Assembly (NCBI RefSeq): GCF_030718085.1
Contig: NZ_JAVAJF010000002.1
Location: 434,001 to 498,000 of the forward strand
Length of the DNA: 64,000 bases
DNA from: Marinobacter sp. MDS2
GTDB taxonomy: Bacteria; Pseudomonadota; Gammaproteobacteria; Pseudomonadales; Oleiphilaceae
Reading direction: 5' to 3'
Below the pieces are notes generated by a model. The model did not search any database. It saw only the letters and a program-made list of their open reading frames with translations, and had not been told where the DNA came from. Position numbers and translations under genes: made by a program. Each line of letters opens with the position of its first letter. Positions within the stretch are counted from its first letter, which is position 1. Below, piece by piece: positions 9,058-18,352 of the stretch.

Positions 9058-9936
9058 ATGTTGTTAACTCACAAGCGGCGTATGCCGGCAACTCGTTCGT
9101 GGTTGGCCGGATTGGTGTTGTCGTTCTCGGTGGTTGGTGCCGGTCATGCTCAGGCGCTGGAGCCGGAACATGAAATTCACCGGCTTATGTTAGCCACCGA
9201 AGAGGCGGTGAGCGCCGAGCGTTGGAGTGAGGCAGGCGAGTATCTTAATCGTCTTCAGGTGATGAAAGGCGAGAAACCCGCCGAGTATCTGTATTACCGT
9301 GGCAGAGCCATGTTGCAGGCCAAGCATTTTAACGAAGCGCGCTCTGCGCTCGAAGGGTACGTCAGTCGCGTTGGTGCCGAAGGCAAGCATTACCAGCAGT
9401 CGCTGAAGCTGATTACCGATATCGAAAAGCAAAGTAAAGCGAATGCCCGGGCATTGGTTGAGGGAAGCGTGGCGGTTAAAGAGCCGGTCGCGGTGATCGA
9501 GCCCGCAGGTGAAGAAGGTTTGGCAAGCCTGCGTAAACTGTATCTTGCGAAAACCGACCGAGAGGCGTTGACCATTCACCTGAATGCCTTGCTGGATGCC
9601 AACGGTTGGCGGAAAGACAAAACTGTTGTGCGTCTGGACCGGCCTGCGGACATTCAGTATCGGGTGACCATTAACGACAGCGAACTGACCATCCAGCAGG
9701 TGAAGCGAGAGATCGATGGCACACTGGTGCGTAAAACAAGCCCGTTACCGGTGTACGGTGTAAACCCACAGCCTCGTTGGGATTGCGAGGCGGTTGTAGG
9801 TGCATGCTGGATCTACGATCCGAGGGATGGTTCTCGACTGTTCCAGCTTGCGCCCAATCAGGCGAAAGTGAGCGAAATCGCTCGCACCTTGGGGCGCCTC
9901 ATCCGCAACCTGCAGCAAGGAAGCGGGGGCAGTTGA
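9058..9936 (+). CDS. Exported hypothetical protein with TPR-like N-terminal half
   Basis: A 292-residue protein with a signal peptide (cleavage probably after GHAQA, about residue 33). The next 100 residues are helical and resemble tetratricopeptide repeats (AGEYLNRLQ... YLYYRGRAML... ARSALEGYV). The C-terminal half is predicted beta-rich, with two cysteines in DCEAVVGACW that could form a disulfide in the periplasm. It follows rmuC by 4 bases with a GGAG site before its ATG. No specific family recognised. Confidence 0.75.
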   Translation: MLLTHKRRMPATRSWLAGLVLSFSVVGAGHAQALEPEHEIHRLMLATEEAVSAERWSEAGEYLNRLQVMKGEKPAEYLYYRGRAMLQAKHFNEARSALEGYVSRVGAEGKHYQQSLKLITDIEKQSKANARALVEGSVAVKEPVAVIEPAGEEGLASLRKLYLAKTDREALTIHLNALLDANGWRKDKTVVRLDRPADIQYRVTINDSELTIQQVKREIDGTLVRKTSPLPVYGVNPQPRWDCEAVVGACWIYDPRDGSRLFQLAPNQAKVSEIARTLGRLIRNLQQGSGGS

Positions 9937-9940
9937 TCGC

Positions 9941-10963
9941 TTAGATCCCGGCCAGATTACCCCGCTCGCCTTCACGCCAGGCGCCCGGGGTAACGCCGGT
10001 CCACTTCTTGAATGCACGGTGGAAGGTAGACGGTTCCGTAAAGCCCACTCGTTCCGCTATGTCATTGATTGGCAAGTCCTGATGGCTCAGGTAATAGATG
10101 GCCATATCCCGCCGCAGTAAATCCTTGATTTCCTGAAACGACGTGTTCTCCTGTTTCAGCCGACGCCTTAGCGTTTGCGGACTGGTGTGCAGCTCTTGGG
10201 CAATCCAGTCAAAGTCCGGCATGGGTTTGGAGAAGTCTCGGCCAATCAAACCGCGAATGCGGCCCGTCCAGGTGTTGCTTTCATCGGGGCGGGATAACAG
10301 ATCTGCCGGCGAAGTTTTCAGGAATTGGCGCATTTCGGGTTTGTCGCGAATCACTGGCGCTGACAAAAACCGTGTGCTGAAAGTGAGGGCAGTGCAGTCC
10401 GATTCGAACGCCAGTGGGCAGCGGAAAATGTGCCGCAATTCATCACCATGGTCAGGCTTTGGGTAATGGAACTCGGCCTTCTCCAGTTCCACCGGTTGCC
10501 CGATCAGCCAACTCACAAGACGGTGCCAGATAACCGGCAGGCTCTCTTGCAGGAAATGGTCTGGGTCGCAGTATTCACCTTCAATTATCGACACCAGCCG
10601 CGCACTGTCTTCGTGAATTTCCAGCTTCATGCCGGCCATGGGCTCGAACAGGCGGGAAAACTCGTACGTTTGCCGCAAGACTTCTTCCAACGTCTGGCAG
10701 TTAATCGCCAGCTCACACATGGTCGCAAAGGTGCCTGATCGGGCCCGTCGTGGCCCCAACCCCATCAGCTCATCACCGGTTCTGACCCAGATCACTTGCA
10801 TCAAGCGGCTGAATTGGTCGTTGTTCACCCGGGCTTTTTCGATACGCAGAAGGTCTGGTGAAATCCCGGCTTCAAGCAGCAGTTCGCGAACATTGAATCC
10901 TAAGCGCTCGGCGCCTGTAAGCGATGCTTCGACAAAGTGTTTTGAAACCGTAAGAGCAGACAT
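9941..10963 (-). CDS. AraC family transcriptional regulator (arabinose-binding-like N-terminal domain)
   Basis: A 340-residue regulator from the ATG at 10963; an in-frame upstream extension to 11113 looks like leader. The N-terminal two thirds resemble the ligand-binding domain of OruR/ArgR-like AraC proteins. The C-terminal 100 residues hold the double helix-turn-helix, with DWIAQELHTSPQTLRRRLKQEN and INDIAERVGFTEPSTFHRAFKKWTG. It is divergent from the CaiB-type CoA-transferase gene with a shared promoter region of about 190 bases, so it may control that gene; this is inferred from position only. Confidence 0.92.
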   Translation of the reverse strand: MSALTVSKHFVEASLTGAERLGFNVRELLLEAGISPDLLRIEKARVNNDQFSRLMQVIWVRTGDELMGLGPRRARSGTFATMCELAINCQTLEEVLRQTYEFSRLFEPMAGMKLEIHEDSARLVSIIEGEYCDPDHFLQESLPVIWHRLVSWLIGQPVELEKAEFHYPKPDHGDELRHIFRCPLAFESDCTALTFSTRFLSAPVIRDKPEMRQFLKTSPADLLSRPDESNTWTGRIRGLIGRDFSKPMPDFDWIAQELHTSPQTLRRRLKQENTSFQEIKDLLRRDMAIYYLSHQDLPINDIAERVGFTEPSTFHRAFKKWTGVTPGAWREGERGNLAGI

Positions 10964-11150
10964 AAACGAACCTATAGTGAGACGCCATTCATCATAAGTG
11001 CACGGAAAGACAATGCAACCGCTTGAATGACCGCGAAGATGGAAGATTTCGCCAATGGGATTGGCCAAACGGGTAGTTGGCCGAGGCTTGAAAAACCGGC
11101 AGCATGAGTTCATGAGCTAATAACGGAAAACAAAACAACAGGAGATTGCC

Positions 11151-12209
11151 GTGACAGCCCCGCTCAAAGAACTGAAAGTCCTCGATTTCAGCACGTTACT
11201 ACCTGGGCCCTACGCTACCATGATGTTGGCCGATATGGGTGCCGAGGTGCTTCGTGTTGAAGCGCCAGACCGAGTGGACCTGGTGAAAGTGATTCCGCCC
11301 TTTGATGGCAAATTCAGCACGGCGTATTCCTACCTTGGCCGTGGCAAGCAAACCCTTCAGCTCAACCTGAAGCAAGAAGGCAGCGCCGATAAGATCAAAG
11401 AGTTGGTAAAAGAGTACGACGTGGTGGTGGAACAATTCCGCCCCGGCGTGATGGACCGCCTAGGCATTGGTTACGAGGCACTCAAAGCCATTAACCCCAA
11501 GCTGATCTATTGCGCGATCACAGGCTACGGCCAAACCGGCCCCTACAAAGACCGCGCCGGCCACGATATCAACTACCTCGCCATCTCCGGTGTGGCCAGC
11601 CACTGCGGCCGAGCCGACAGTGGGCCACCGCCGATGGGTATTCAGATAGCCGACGTGGCTGGCGGCTCTCACCACGCAGTGATGGGCATTCTGGCTGCTG
11701 TTATCCGTCGCCAGCAGACCGGTGAGGGCGCTTTCGTGGACATCAGCATGACCGATGCCGCCTTTGCCATGAACGCCATGGCGGGCGCCGCAGCCATCGC
11801 TGGCGGCCAAACCCAGAAGCCGGAAAGCGGCATGCTGAACGGCGGCACCTTCTACGACTACTACCAGACCAGCGATGGCCGTTGGTTGTCTGTGGGAAGC
11901 CTGGAGCCACAATTCTCGGCGCGCTTGTGCGATGCCCTGGAAATTCCGGAGATGAAAAGTTTTGCGCTAAGCCAGAACCCGGAGCACCAGCAGGCGCTCA
12001 AGCAAGCCATCAAGGAAAAAGTGGCTGCCAAAACCTTTGCGGAATGGCGTGCGGTTTTTGCAGAGGTAGACGCCTGTGTTGAGCCAGTGTTGACGATTGA
12101 GGAAGCGGCGGAGCATCCTCAGATGAAAGCTAGGGGGATGGTTGTTGAGAGGGATCGGGGGGATGGTGTTGGGCAGAGGCAGTTTGGGGTGCCGATTCGA
12201 TTTGCTTGA
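11151..12209 (+). CDS. CaiB/BaiF CoA-transferase family protein (alpha-methylacyl-CoA racemase-like)
   Basis: A 352-residue family III CoA-transferase/racemase. The N-terminus has LKVLDFSTLLPGPYATMMLADMGAEVLRVE, and the centre has GYGQTGPY, the usual family signature. AMACR members invert the alpha-methyl centre of branched acyl-CoAs so that beta-oxidation can proceed; CaiB members move CoA between carboxylates. The start is a GTG after ACAGGAG. The protein stops at PIRFA, about where relatives carry roughly 15-20 more residues, so the C-terminus may be slightly short. It is divergent from an AraC regulator. Confidence 0.9.
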   Translation: MTAPLKELKVLDFSTLLPGPYATMMLADMGAEVLRVEAPDRVDLVKVIPPFDGKFSTAYSYLGRGKQTLQLNLKQEGSADKIKELVKEYDVVVEQFRPGVMDRLGIGYEALKAINPKLIYCAITGYGQTGPYKDRAGHDINYLAISGVASHCGRADSGPPPMGIQIADVAGGSHHAVMGILAAVIRRQQTGEGAFVDISMTDAAFAMNAMAGAAAIAGGQTQKPESGMLNGGTFYDYYQTSDGRWLSVGSLEPQFSARLCDALEIPEMKSFALSQNPEHQQALKQAIKEKVAAKTFAEWRAVFAEVDACVEPVLTIEEAAEHPQMKARGMVVERDRGDGVGQRQFGVPIRFA

Positions 12210-12231
12210 ACTCTTTTTCGCTTTAATAAAC

Positions 12232-12260
12232 AAAAAACCGGCCTGAATGGCCGGTTTTTT
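12232..12260. terminator. Bidirectional rho-independent terminator
   Basis: AAAAAACCGGCC and GGCCGGTTTTTT flank a 5-base loop. It can end both the CoA-transferase transcript and the convergent lipase transcript. Confidence 0.93.
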
Positions 12261-12280
12261 GTTATAGGTTGCTAGTTGTT

Positions 12281-15088
12281 TTACGGCGCTACCGTACCAA
12301 GTAAGGTTAGTGTTTGTTGCACGAATGCGGCAAATCCTGCGTCCTGAGGGTCTACAGGACCACTATGGGTGCCAGCTGGAATGGTCGTAACAGCTGTTCC
12401 TGTCAATGCCAGCGGCTGGGTGCCGGCTAGCGGAGCGTTAAAGCTGTCGATAGTAATGTTGCCGCCACTCTCTGTTTTGAAGTTGCCTTTCAATGGTGAG
12501 CCGCCCCAGACAGGGTCAGCCGAATTCGGAATCACCGTATCGTTGGGTGCTTCAACCAAGGCCAGCGGCGTAGCCAAGTCGGCCAGGTTATCCGCGAAAT
12601 TGATCGGATCAGCGGTATCGATCGCCGCTTGGAAAATATTGAAGTAACTCTCAAGGCCAGAGTCGCCTTGTGTCAGGCCAGCTGCCGCTTGCAAACCAGG
12701 TAGAATGCGTGGGGCAAAGGTCTGAGAGTTTTCCAGAGTGCGTACAACGCCGCCGCCAGGAGTCAGTAAGGCCGCACCGGCAATGTTGTTGAACGCTGAT
12801 GGTACTGTGCCTGCCGGCGTTCCGTCGCTAATCGTGTTTCCAAGTTGATCTCCGTTAACGGCGGCTATGAACGGTGCGCCTGTAATGGTGCCCAAGGAGT
12901 GACCGACAAACAGAACCGGTGTCGTGGGCGCGATCGTGATGCTGTTTGATTGGTCTATCGGGAGGTTGAGACCGGCGAGACTTGCGCGCAAGTTCATCTG
13001 GTCAACTGCACTTTGACGAAGGTTGTCGCGTGTGCCCAAAAAGTTGGTCAGGTTAATGAACAAGCTTCCGGAGTCGCCCGCTGTTTCGGTCATAGGGCTC
13101 GGTACGCTAGGCTGTGCAGCATAGAAGCCAAAGTGGCGCTCGTCGCCGTCTTGTGGCGCAATTCCAGGGATGGTGCTGCCTGCATTGGCTACGGTGTTCT
13201 GAATCGAGACTAAGCCTGCCATCGTAGCGGATGAATCAGCTATAACTGAATCGCATGCCCCGCCCATTATCTGTTGTATCGCCACCGCTGGGTCAGAGCT
13301 CAGCCCTGCTCCATTGTCGTTGCAGGTGGTAGCAATTTGCTGGTAATAACCAAGTGAAAGTTGACCTGCAATGAGGGCAGCCCGGTTCGTGTCGTTCACG
13401 TCAAGCCCAGCACCTGTCAGCAACACATTGGCAAGATCATCTTGTTCTTTCTGTGTGAATGGAGCGATACCATGCAAAGGCTGGTCAATAGCAACCACTA
13501 CATACCCGTTGGCGGCCATGGCACTGCCAATGGTCAGGGCTGTACTGCGGTCGGTAGTGATACCGTGCTGGAACAGCACAACGCCTTTAATGGTTGGGCT
13601 CGCAGGGTAAAGTACCAGTGCCGGAGCGTCTACATCTGCCTGCTTCTTAGGGAAGGGGAAAATGTGGTTCACAGCTGTCGAAACGGACGGGTCCGCTTGT
13701 GGGATAGAAAGTCCAGTACCTGTGAATGCAGTGTTCAGCGCTGCTGCCAGGCTGCTGTCTGCGACCCAGGATTTGGTGACCAGATCCGCGCCTGAAGTTC
13801 CGAGGTAGTAGGGAAGCTTTACGGTGCCTTGTGCCGCCAATACATCGTTCGGTGCCAAACCTGATGATTTGAGCGCTGTAAGGGTGCTGGAAGCTACCGC
13901 TGAAACTAGGCCGACGGGCGCTGGTGCACCCAAGGTAAAGTCGCTCGCACTTCTGTTCAGTGGTGAGGGGGTTGGCAGAACCCCGGAAGCTGCAAAGTTT
14001 GAAGCGAGTGCAACCGCAGCACAGTCTACTGCTGCATCTCCACCGAGTGATACTGTGGGTTCGCACGGCGCGCCGGTCCCGTATAGAGAGGAAAGTGCTT
14101 CAGTCGCGGTTTTCCCACTATCACCAAGAGGAATGTTCGGGAACGCGGTGAACGCGCCGTCTACCGTTGCTTTCACAGTGGCGTAATCCGCTGCTCCGCC
14201 TGCAACTGCTTGCTTTGCAGCTGACACTTTGATGAAGGATTCAAGTTGATCCTCAAACCATGCCGCAGGCTCAGCAATGTACTGGAGCGCTTTCTCATCG
14301 TTAGAGGTAGTGAAGCTATAGGTCAACGCTATCTGGTCTTCAGCAATTGGGGTGCCAGCGGCTTGAGCATACGCAAGTGCTAAAGGCTCCCAAAGCTTGT
14401 TGACCAGACTCCTGACGGGAGCAAGAGCGTTGCTAAGCAGTCCCGCATTTGGGTCCTCTGCTGTGCCAGCTGCAGTTATGTTGGCGTAAACGGGATCCTG
14501 GATAATAGAGTCGCCGTTGATATCTTTAACATCAGTCGTGATAAGAACAACATAACGTTTTTTGGGTTTGAGGGGCTCAAGCGGAAGGATGCGAATCGCC
14601 GACGTGCCGTCCAGCGTTTCCACATCAGCTCTTGCCAGAACAGGTGAGCTGCCCACGGCAAGACCCAGTGTGGGGGGCTCGCTGATAGAGAGGGCTCGAA
14701 GAGGATCTTCGCTGGCGTAAGCTAGCTCGATGAGGTGTACAGACTTGCCATAAACGACTGTCTCGATATCTAGCTGACCGTTGGTTTGGATAACGGCAGG
14801 GGCCACGGTGGAGGCGCCGGAAAGTTCATTGAGCGCAGTTGTGACAGGCGGTTTAGTATCCGCTACACCAAAGGTTCCGTCCCCTTGCTCGCTGTCAAAA
14901 ATCAAGTCATTCGGCAGAGGCAGTTGACTGGTCGCCGGATTAAAAACTGGCCAAGTCTTCCCATCAATAGAAGAGTCTTTGTATTTCGGGCTGGGGTTGG
15001 CGTTACTGTCGTTGCTGCCGCTGTCAAAGCAGCCCGTCAACCCTAGAGTAGAAGCCACGGCAAGACTTAATAAAGTTTTCTTGAACAT
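12281..15088 (-). CDS. VolA/Pla-1/cef family extracellular lipase (lipoprotein)
   Basis: A 935-residue protein with a lipoprotein signal peptide ending in LGLTGC (cysteine 20) and a Ser/Asn-rich linker. The catalytic part is in the C-terminal half, where FVGHSLGTITG gives the alpha/beta-hydrolase nucleophile elbow (serine near residue 729). Length and layout fit the surface lipases/lysophospholipases of the VolA/Pla-1/cef group in marine gammaproteobacteria. These release fatty acids from external lipids, in keeping with the lipid-degrading genes nearby. Monocistronic, with a terminator after it and a long promoter region before it. Confidence 0.88.
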   Translation of the reverse strand: MFKKTLLSLAVASTLGLTGCFDSGSNDSNANPSPKYKDSSIDGKTWPVFNPATSQLPLPNDLIFDSEQGDGTFGVADTKPPVTTALNELSGASTVAPAVIQTNGQLDIETVVYGKSVHLIELAYASEDPLRALSISEPPTLGLAVGSSPVLARADVETLDGTSAIRILPLEPLKPKKRYVVLITTDVKDINGDSIIQDPVYANITAAGTAEDPNAGLLSNALAPVRSLVNKLWEPLALAYAQAAGTPIAEDQIALTYSFTTSNDEKALQYIAEPAAWFEDQLESFIKVSAAKQAVAGGAADYATVKATVDGAFTAFPNIPLGDSGKTATEALSSLYGTGAPCEPTVSLGGDAAVDCAAVALASNFAASGVLPTPSPLNRSASDFTLGAPAPVGLVSAVASSTLTALKSSGLAPNDVLAAQGTVKLPYYLGTSGADLVTKSWVADSSLAAALNTAFTGTGLSIPQADPSVSTAVNHIFPFPKKQADVDAPALVLYPASPTIKGVVLFQHGITTDRSTALTIGSAMAANGYVVVAIDQPLHGIAPFTQKEQDDLANVLLTGAGLDVNDTNRAALIAGQLSLGYYQQIATTCNDNGAGLSSDPAVAIQQIMGGACDSVIADSSATMAGLVSIQNTVANAGSTIPGIAPQDGDERHFGFYAAQPSVPSPMTETAGDSGSLFINLTNFLGTRDNLRQSAVDQMNLRASLAGLNLPIDQSNSITIAPTTPVLFVGHSLGTITGAPFIAAVNGDQLGNTISDGTPAGTVPSAFNNIAGAALLTPGGGVVRTLENSQTFAPRILPGLQAAAGLTQGDSGLESYFNIFQAAIDTADPINFADNLADLATPLALVEAPNDTVIPNSADPVWGGSPLKGNFKTESGGNITIDSFNAPLAGTQPLALTGTAVTTIPAGTHSGPVDPQDAGFAAFVQQTLTLLGTVAP

Positions 15089-15558
15089 GGGTGGAACCTT
15101 TTCCTGTTGTTGTATCGTTATATCCGGCTTAGACGGAACCGGTCGGCCCCTGAATTCCGCTCTTTTGCCTGTTCTGCTTAGTTGTCTGAAATCGTAGCCA
15201 GCACGTTAAGCCAATTTCTGTAGCATTGACTATAGCGACACCTTGGCAAGTGTTGATCAGCCAAAAGTGTGATTCTGCGTTGCAACCCCTCCTCGCACAG
15301 ATGGAGTCGCCTCCTTGAAAAATAGAGTGCGTTTAGGGGTTTGTCGAGTTAAGGGGGGCTGCTGCTGCAGGATTTAACAATTTGTTTCAAAAACAGCCTG
15401 TGGGCTTCATAGATTCCGGCTAGTGAGGTCATAGTGTGTTTCGCCTTCCGTCGCATGCCTCGCGTGTCGAGTTTTCTGGTAAACTCTCGCTTCCTTTATA
15501 AGCAGGGCCACTTTGGGGTTCTGCGCACTTCCATAATCAGAAAGCTGATGAGGCGACT
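15089..15558. other. Gene-free region between lipase and fumarase genes
   Basis: About 470 bases between two divergent genes. I see no convincing coding frame, tRNA or terminator. It must contain the promoters of both genes, but no hexamer pair stands out enough to mark. Confidence 0.5.
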
Positions 15559-17073
15559 ATGACCACCGTAATCCGCCAGGACGACCTGATCGAAAGCGTA
15601 GCCGATGCGCTGCAGTTTATTTCCTATTACCACCCGAAGGATTTCATTCAGGGCGTGTACGAGGCCTACAAGAGGGAAGAGTCTCAGGCGGCGAAAGACG
15701 CCATGGCCCAGATTCTGATCAACTCCCGCATGTGTGCCCAGGGCCATCGCCCGATCTGTCAGGATACGGGCATCGTGACCGTATTCGTGAACATCGGTAT
15801 GGATGTGAAGTTCGAGTGCGATATGGCGCTGGATGATGTAATCAACGAAGGTGTGCGCCGCGCCTACACCCACCCAGACAACGTGTTGCGTGCTTCTGTA
15901 CTGGCTGATCCGGACGGCAAGCGTCAGAACACCAAAGACAACACCCCCGCCATCATTCACTACAAGATGGTTCCGGGGAATACCGTTGAAGTGCACGTGG
16001 CAGCGAAAGGTGGCGGCTCAGAAGCCAAGTCCAAGTTTGCCATGCTGAACCCGTCTGATTCGGTTGTAGAGTGGGTTCTTAAGATGATTCCGCAGATGGG
16101 TGCTGGCTGGTGTCCGCCCGGCATGCTGGGTATCGGTATTGGTGGTACCGCTGAAAAGGCAATGGAGCTGGCGAAGGAGTCCTTGCTGGACCCGATCGAC
16201 ATTCACGATCTGCAAGAGCGCGGTGCCTCTAACCGTGCTGAAGAGTTGCGTCTTGAGTTGTTCGAAAAAGTGAACGACTTGGGTATTGGTGCCCAGGGTC
16301 TGGGTGGTTTGACCACGGTTCTGGACGTGAAGGTAAAAGACTACCCGACGCACGCTGCCAACAAGCCGGTTGCGATCATCCCGAACTGCGCCGCGACTCG
16401 CCATGCGCACTTCACGCTGGACGGCTCTGGCCCGTCTTTGCAAACGCCGCCGAGCCTGGACGACTGGCCGGAAATCACCTGGGAAGTGGGTGAGAACGTT
16501 CGCCGCGTGAACCTCGATACCGTGACCCCGGAAGACGTAAAAGACTGGCAGCCGGGTGAAACCGTTCTGCTGTCCGGCAAGATGCTGACGGGCCGTGATG
16601 CGGCTCATAAAAAAATGGTCGATATGATCGAACGCGGTGAAGAGTTGCCGGTGGATCTGAAAGGCCGCTTCATCTATTACGTTGGCCCGGTTGATCCTGT
16701 GGGCGAAGAAGTGGTTGGTCCCGCTGGCCCCACTACCGCCACCCGCATGGATAAGTTCACTGACACCATGCTGGAGAAAACCGGTTTGACCGGTATGATC
16801 GGTAAAGCCGAGCGCGGGCAGGTTGCGATTGACGCCATCAAGAAGCACGGCGCGGTTTATCTGATGGCCGTGGGCGGTGCGGCTTACCTGGTATCAAAGG
16901 CGATCAAAGGTTCAGAAGTTGTGGCCTTCGAAGAGCTGGGAATGGAAGCGATCTACGAGTTCGAAGTGGAAGACATGCCGGTAACGGTAGCGGTCGATTC
17001 GCGTGGTAGCTCTGTGCACCAGACCGGCCCGGTTGAATGGCAGGAGAAGATTATCGCAGCCAAGGCTGTGTAA
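15559..17073 (+). CDS. Class I (iron-sulfur) fumarate hydratase
   Basis: A 504-residue class I fumarase converting fumarate and malate in the TCA cycle. Cysteines in RPICQDTG, GWCPPG and IPNCAATRH are those expected to bind the catalytic 4Fe-4S cluster. The N-terminal alpha domain (to about residue 290) and the C-terminal beta domain with LSGKMLTGRDAAHKKM are fused in one chain, as in E. coli FumA/FumB. It is the only gene in its transcription unit here. Enzymes of this class are oxygen-sensitive; sodB also lies in this window, but further away. Confidence 0.95.
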   Translation: MTTVIRQDDLIESVADALQFISYYHPKDFIQGVYEAYKREESQAAKDAMAQILINSRMCAQGHRPICQDTGIVTVFVNIGMDVKFECDMALDDVINEGVRRAYTHPDNVLRASVLADPDGKRQNTKDNTPAIIHYKMVPGNTVEVHVAAKGGGSEAKSKFAMLNPSDSVVEWVLKMIPQMGAGWCPPGMLGIGIGGTAEKAMELAKESLLDPIDIHDLQERGASNRAEELRLELFEKVNDLGIGAQGLGGLTTVLDVKVKDYPTHAANKPVAIIPNCAATRHAHFTLDGSGPSLQTPPSLDDWPEITWEVGENVRRVNLDTVTPEDVKDWQPGETVLLSGKMLTGRDAAHKKMVDMIERGEELPVDLKGRFIYYVGPVDPVGEEVVGPAGPTTATRMDKFTDTMLEKTGLTGMIGKAERGQVAIDAIKKHGAVYLMAVGGAAYLVSKAIKGSEVVAFEELGMEAIYEFEVEDMPVTVAVDSRGSSVHQTGPVEWQEKIIAAKAV

Positions 17074-17115
17074 TCTGAGTTTTCTGCTTTAATCAGTGCG
17101 GCCCTGAGCGAAGGT

Positions 17116-17439
17116 TCAGGGCTGCCACTGAAAGCTTTTCATCGATACCCTTCCTTTGTTTACTTCTACCCCTTCCAATCGCAGCTTTTCAGTTTGCAGT
17201 TGACGGGTTTCTGTACCTTCAGGAAAAGCGATCTGGCCGTTGCTCCGGAGAACCCGGTGCCAGGGGATGCTGTGGCCGGCCGGCAATTTGCCCAGTGCCC
17301 GGCCAACAAAGCGGGCTTGGCGGCCAAGACCCGCCATGGCGGCAACCTGACCGTAGCTGGCCACGTTCCCCGGGGGGATCGCAGCCACCACCTGCCAGAT
17401 CTTTTGTTCTTTAGTGGGTTCGTTACCGATTTCGTCCAC
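17116..17439 (-). CDS. Alkyltransferase-like protein (MGMT family, no catalytic cysteine)
   Basis: A 107-residue single-domain protein of the methylated-DNA-cysteine methyltransferase fold. The helix-turn-helix segment VASYGQVAAMAG and the active-site segment IPWHRVLRSNGQ are clear. In true MGMT the latter reads PCHR; here tryptophan replaces the alkyl-accepting cysteine, as in alkyltransferase-like (ATL) proteins. ATLs bind O6-alkylguanine, flip it out and hand it to nucleotide excision repair. Damage recognition is therefore inferred, alkyl removal is not expected. It lies 23 bases downstream of the SDR gene on the same strand. Confidence 0.9.
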   Translation of the reverse strand: MDEIGNEPTKEQKIWQVVAAIPPGNVASYGQVAAMAGLGRQARFVGRALGKLPAGHSIPWHRVLRSNGQIAFPEGTETRQLQTEKLRLEGVEVNKGRVSMKSFQWQP

Positions 17440-17462
17440 GCAGAACTCCGCAATTCAGCCGA

Positions 17463-18224
17463 CTAGAGGCGAAGCGCACCGTCAACTTCGATCATGCGAC
17501 CAGACATATAGTCGTTCTCAAAGATGAATGCAGCGGCCGATGCGATTTCTTCCGGCTTACCCATGCGCTTGAGCGGGATGCCAGCGGTCATTTTTTCCAG
17601 TGCTTCCGGCTTCATGGAAGCGGTCATTTCGGTTTCGATGAAACCCGGGGCGATGCCCATGCAGCGGATGCCGTAACGGGCCAGTTCTTTCGCCCAAACC
17701 GGCACGAGTGCAGACACGCCGGCTTTGGCAGCGGAGTAGTTGCTCTGGCCCATGTTGCCGGCACGGGAGATGGAAGCGATGTTGATGATCGCGCCTTTGT
17801 CGCCGTTTTCGATCATGCGGGTAGCGGCTTCACGGCCGCACAGGAACACACCGGTGAGGTTAACGTCGATAACCGACTGCCACTGGCTCAGCTCCATACG
17901 CTTCTCAAGCTTTCCGTCTTTCACTTTTACCATCAGGCCGTCGCGCAGGATACCGGCGTTGTTGATCAGGCCGTTTAGCTGGCCGAAGTCGGCAACGATG
18001 GCTTTGAATGTATTCTCTACATCTTCTTCCTTGGCCACGTTGCACACGTAGGCTTTGGCTTCAACGCCGGCTACTTTGCAGGCTTCAACCGATTCGGCCA
18101 GCTTGTCTTCCATCAGGTCGATCAGCGCCAGTTTTGCGCCTTTAGCTGCCAGGTATTCGGCCATTGCACGGCCCAGACCCTGGCCGCCGCCAGTAATTGC
18201 GATTACGGAGTCTTGAAGTTTCAT
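17463..18224 (-). CDS. SDR family oxidoreductase (FabG-like)
   Basis: A 253-residue classical short-chain dehydrogenase/reductase. It has the nucleotide loop TGGGQGLG (residues 11-18), NNAG (about 88-91), the catalytic serine in NIASIS, and YSAAK with Tyr and Lys (about 163-167). The closest general description is a 3-oxoacyl-ACP or acetoacetyl-CoA reductase, but substrate cannot be fixed from sequence. The alkyltransferase-like gene follows after 23 bases. Confidence 0.9.
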   Translation of the reverse strand: MKLQDSVIAITGGGQGLGRAMAEYLAAKGAKLALIDLMEDKLAESVEACKVAGVEAKAYVCNVAKEEDVENTFKAIVADFGQLNGLINNAGILRDGLMVKVKDGKLEKRMELSQWQSVIDVNLTGVFLCGREAATRMIENGDKGAIINIASISRAGNMGQSNYSAAKAGVSALVPVWAKELARYGIRCMGIAPGFIETEMTASMKPEALEKMTAGIPLKRMGKPEEIASAAAFIFENDYMSGRMIEVDGALRL

Positions 18225-18352
18225 AGTTTGCCCTTAGTTAGTTTCTCAGTGATGGTAAGAATTAACTGTGTGCCCGTGGCTTTGAGTCATTTTTGTATGG
18301 CGCGGAGTATACCAGACGTTGCCGAACACACATTCACGACCTCGAGGCCAAT

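Noticed and set aside
16018..16848. Antisense frame opposite the fumarase gene
   Set aside because: Complementary shadow of a clear conserved enzyme gene; no domain of its own.
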